A stretch of 13,973 nucleotides of DNA from Oscillibacter sp. (GTDB lineage: Bacteria > Bacillota > Clostridia > Oscillospirales > Oscillospiraceae), in NCBI GenBank assembly GCA_009773995.1, contig VSMY01000072.1, positions 1 through 13,973 of the forward strand, written 5' to 3'. The position numbers and the translations under genes are program-made. The notes beneath the pieces are model-generated. The model was not told where the DNA came from. It ran no database searches and saw nothing but the letters and a program-made list of their open reading frames with translations. Positions 13,890-13,973 of the stretch are shown here, piece by piece. Numbering within the stretch: position 1 is the first letter of the stretch; each line of letters begins with the position of its first letter.

Positions 13890-13973
13890 ATGAACACCTA
13901 TCTTTCCAGTGTCATCGAGCATGTGAAGACCCGGCACGCCAACGAGCCGGAGTTTGTCCAGACGGTGGAGGAG
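13890..13973 (+). CDS. gdhA: Glutamate dehydrogenase, N-terminal 28 residues (3'-truncated by window end)
   Basis: Only the first 28 codons are in the window. The translated start, MNTYLSSVIEHVKTRHANEP followed by EFVQTVEE, closely resembles the N-terminus of clostridial hexameric glutamate dehydrogenases, which have the same DEPEFVQTVEEVL-type block. The enzyme interconverts glutamate and 2-oxoglutarate plus ammonia in the cytoplasm. A strong ribosome binding site and an extended -10 promoter upstream indicate a well-expressed single gene. Coenzyme preference cannot be judged from this fragment. Confidence 0.85.
   Translation, partial: MNTYLSSVIEHVKTRHANEPEFVQTVEE

Overview
The window looks like a chromosomal segment of a GC-rich, Gram-positive anaerobe of the Clostridia, most likely an Oscillospiraceae-type gut bacterium (inference). 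The grounds are strong AGGAGG-type ribosome binding sites, a lipoprotein-type ABC substrate-binding protein, a cellobiose phosphorylase resembling those of cellulolytic clostridia, a glutamate dehydrogenase start of the clostridial type, and a DUF5662 protein. Nothing here looks like phage, IS or CRISPR DNA.

Layout. (1) Positions 1-2651, plus strand: the end of a large extracytoplasmic membrane protein, overlapped by a glycosyltransferase-2/GtrA fusion, a pair suited to cell-envelope glycan work. The GT2 domain has lost its DxD motif in a stretch carrying a 24-bp perfect palindrome. (2) Positions 2626-6397, minus strand: a two-gene operon of GH94 cellobiose phosphorylase and GH1 beta-glucosidase. 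(3) Positions 6398-6786: an AT-rich divergent control region with two well-formed promoters, each carrying the same 14-bp operator at its predicted start of transcription. (4) Positions 6787-11205, plus strand: a LacI-family regulator, a sugar-binding lipoprotein and two MalF/MalG-type permeases, closed by a strong bidirectional terminator at 11212-11254. (5) Positions 11289-11969, minus strand: two small genes of unknown function, one a membrane protein with a four-cysteine motif. (6) Positions 12120-12653, plus: a DUF5662 protein, convergent with (7) positions 12685-13482, minus: an XRE-type HTH protein whose C-terminal half is a long run of glycine-spaced pentads. (8) From 13890, plus: the start of gdhA, cut by the window end.

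How it works together. Regions 2-4 form one disaccharide-use locus. The lipoprotein and permeases would import cellobiose or a short beta-glucoside. GH94 would split it with phosphate to glucose-1-phosphate plus glucose, saving ATP, and GH1 would hydrolyse it or related beta-glucosides. The LacI-type protein probably represses both arms through the twin operators, and a similar site lies before the binding-protein gene. No ABC ATPase is encoded here, so the importer must borrow one from elsewhere. Three hairpins lie before the binding-protein gene and one lies between it and the first permease; these may set the usual excess of binding protein over permease.

The most unusual points are the altered GT2 active-site stretch with its palindrome, the twin operators, the cluster of hairpins, and the HTH/pentad-repeat protein.
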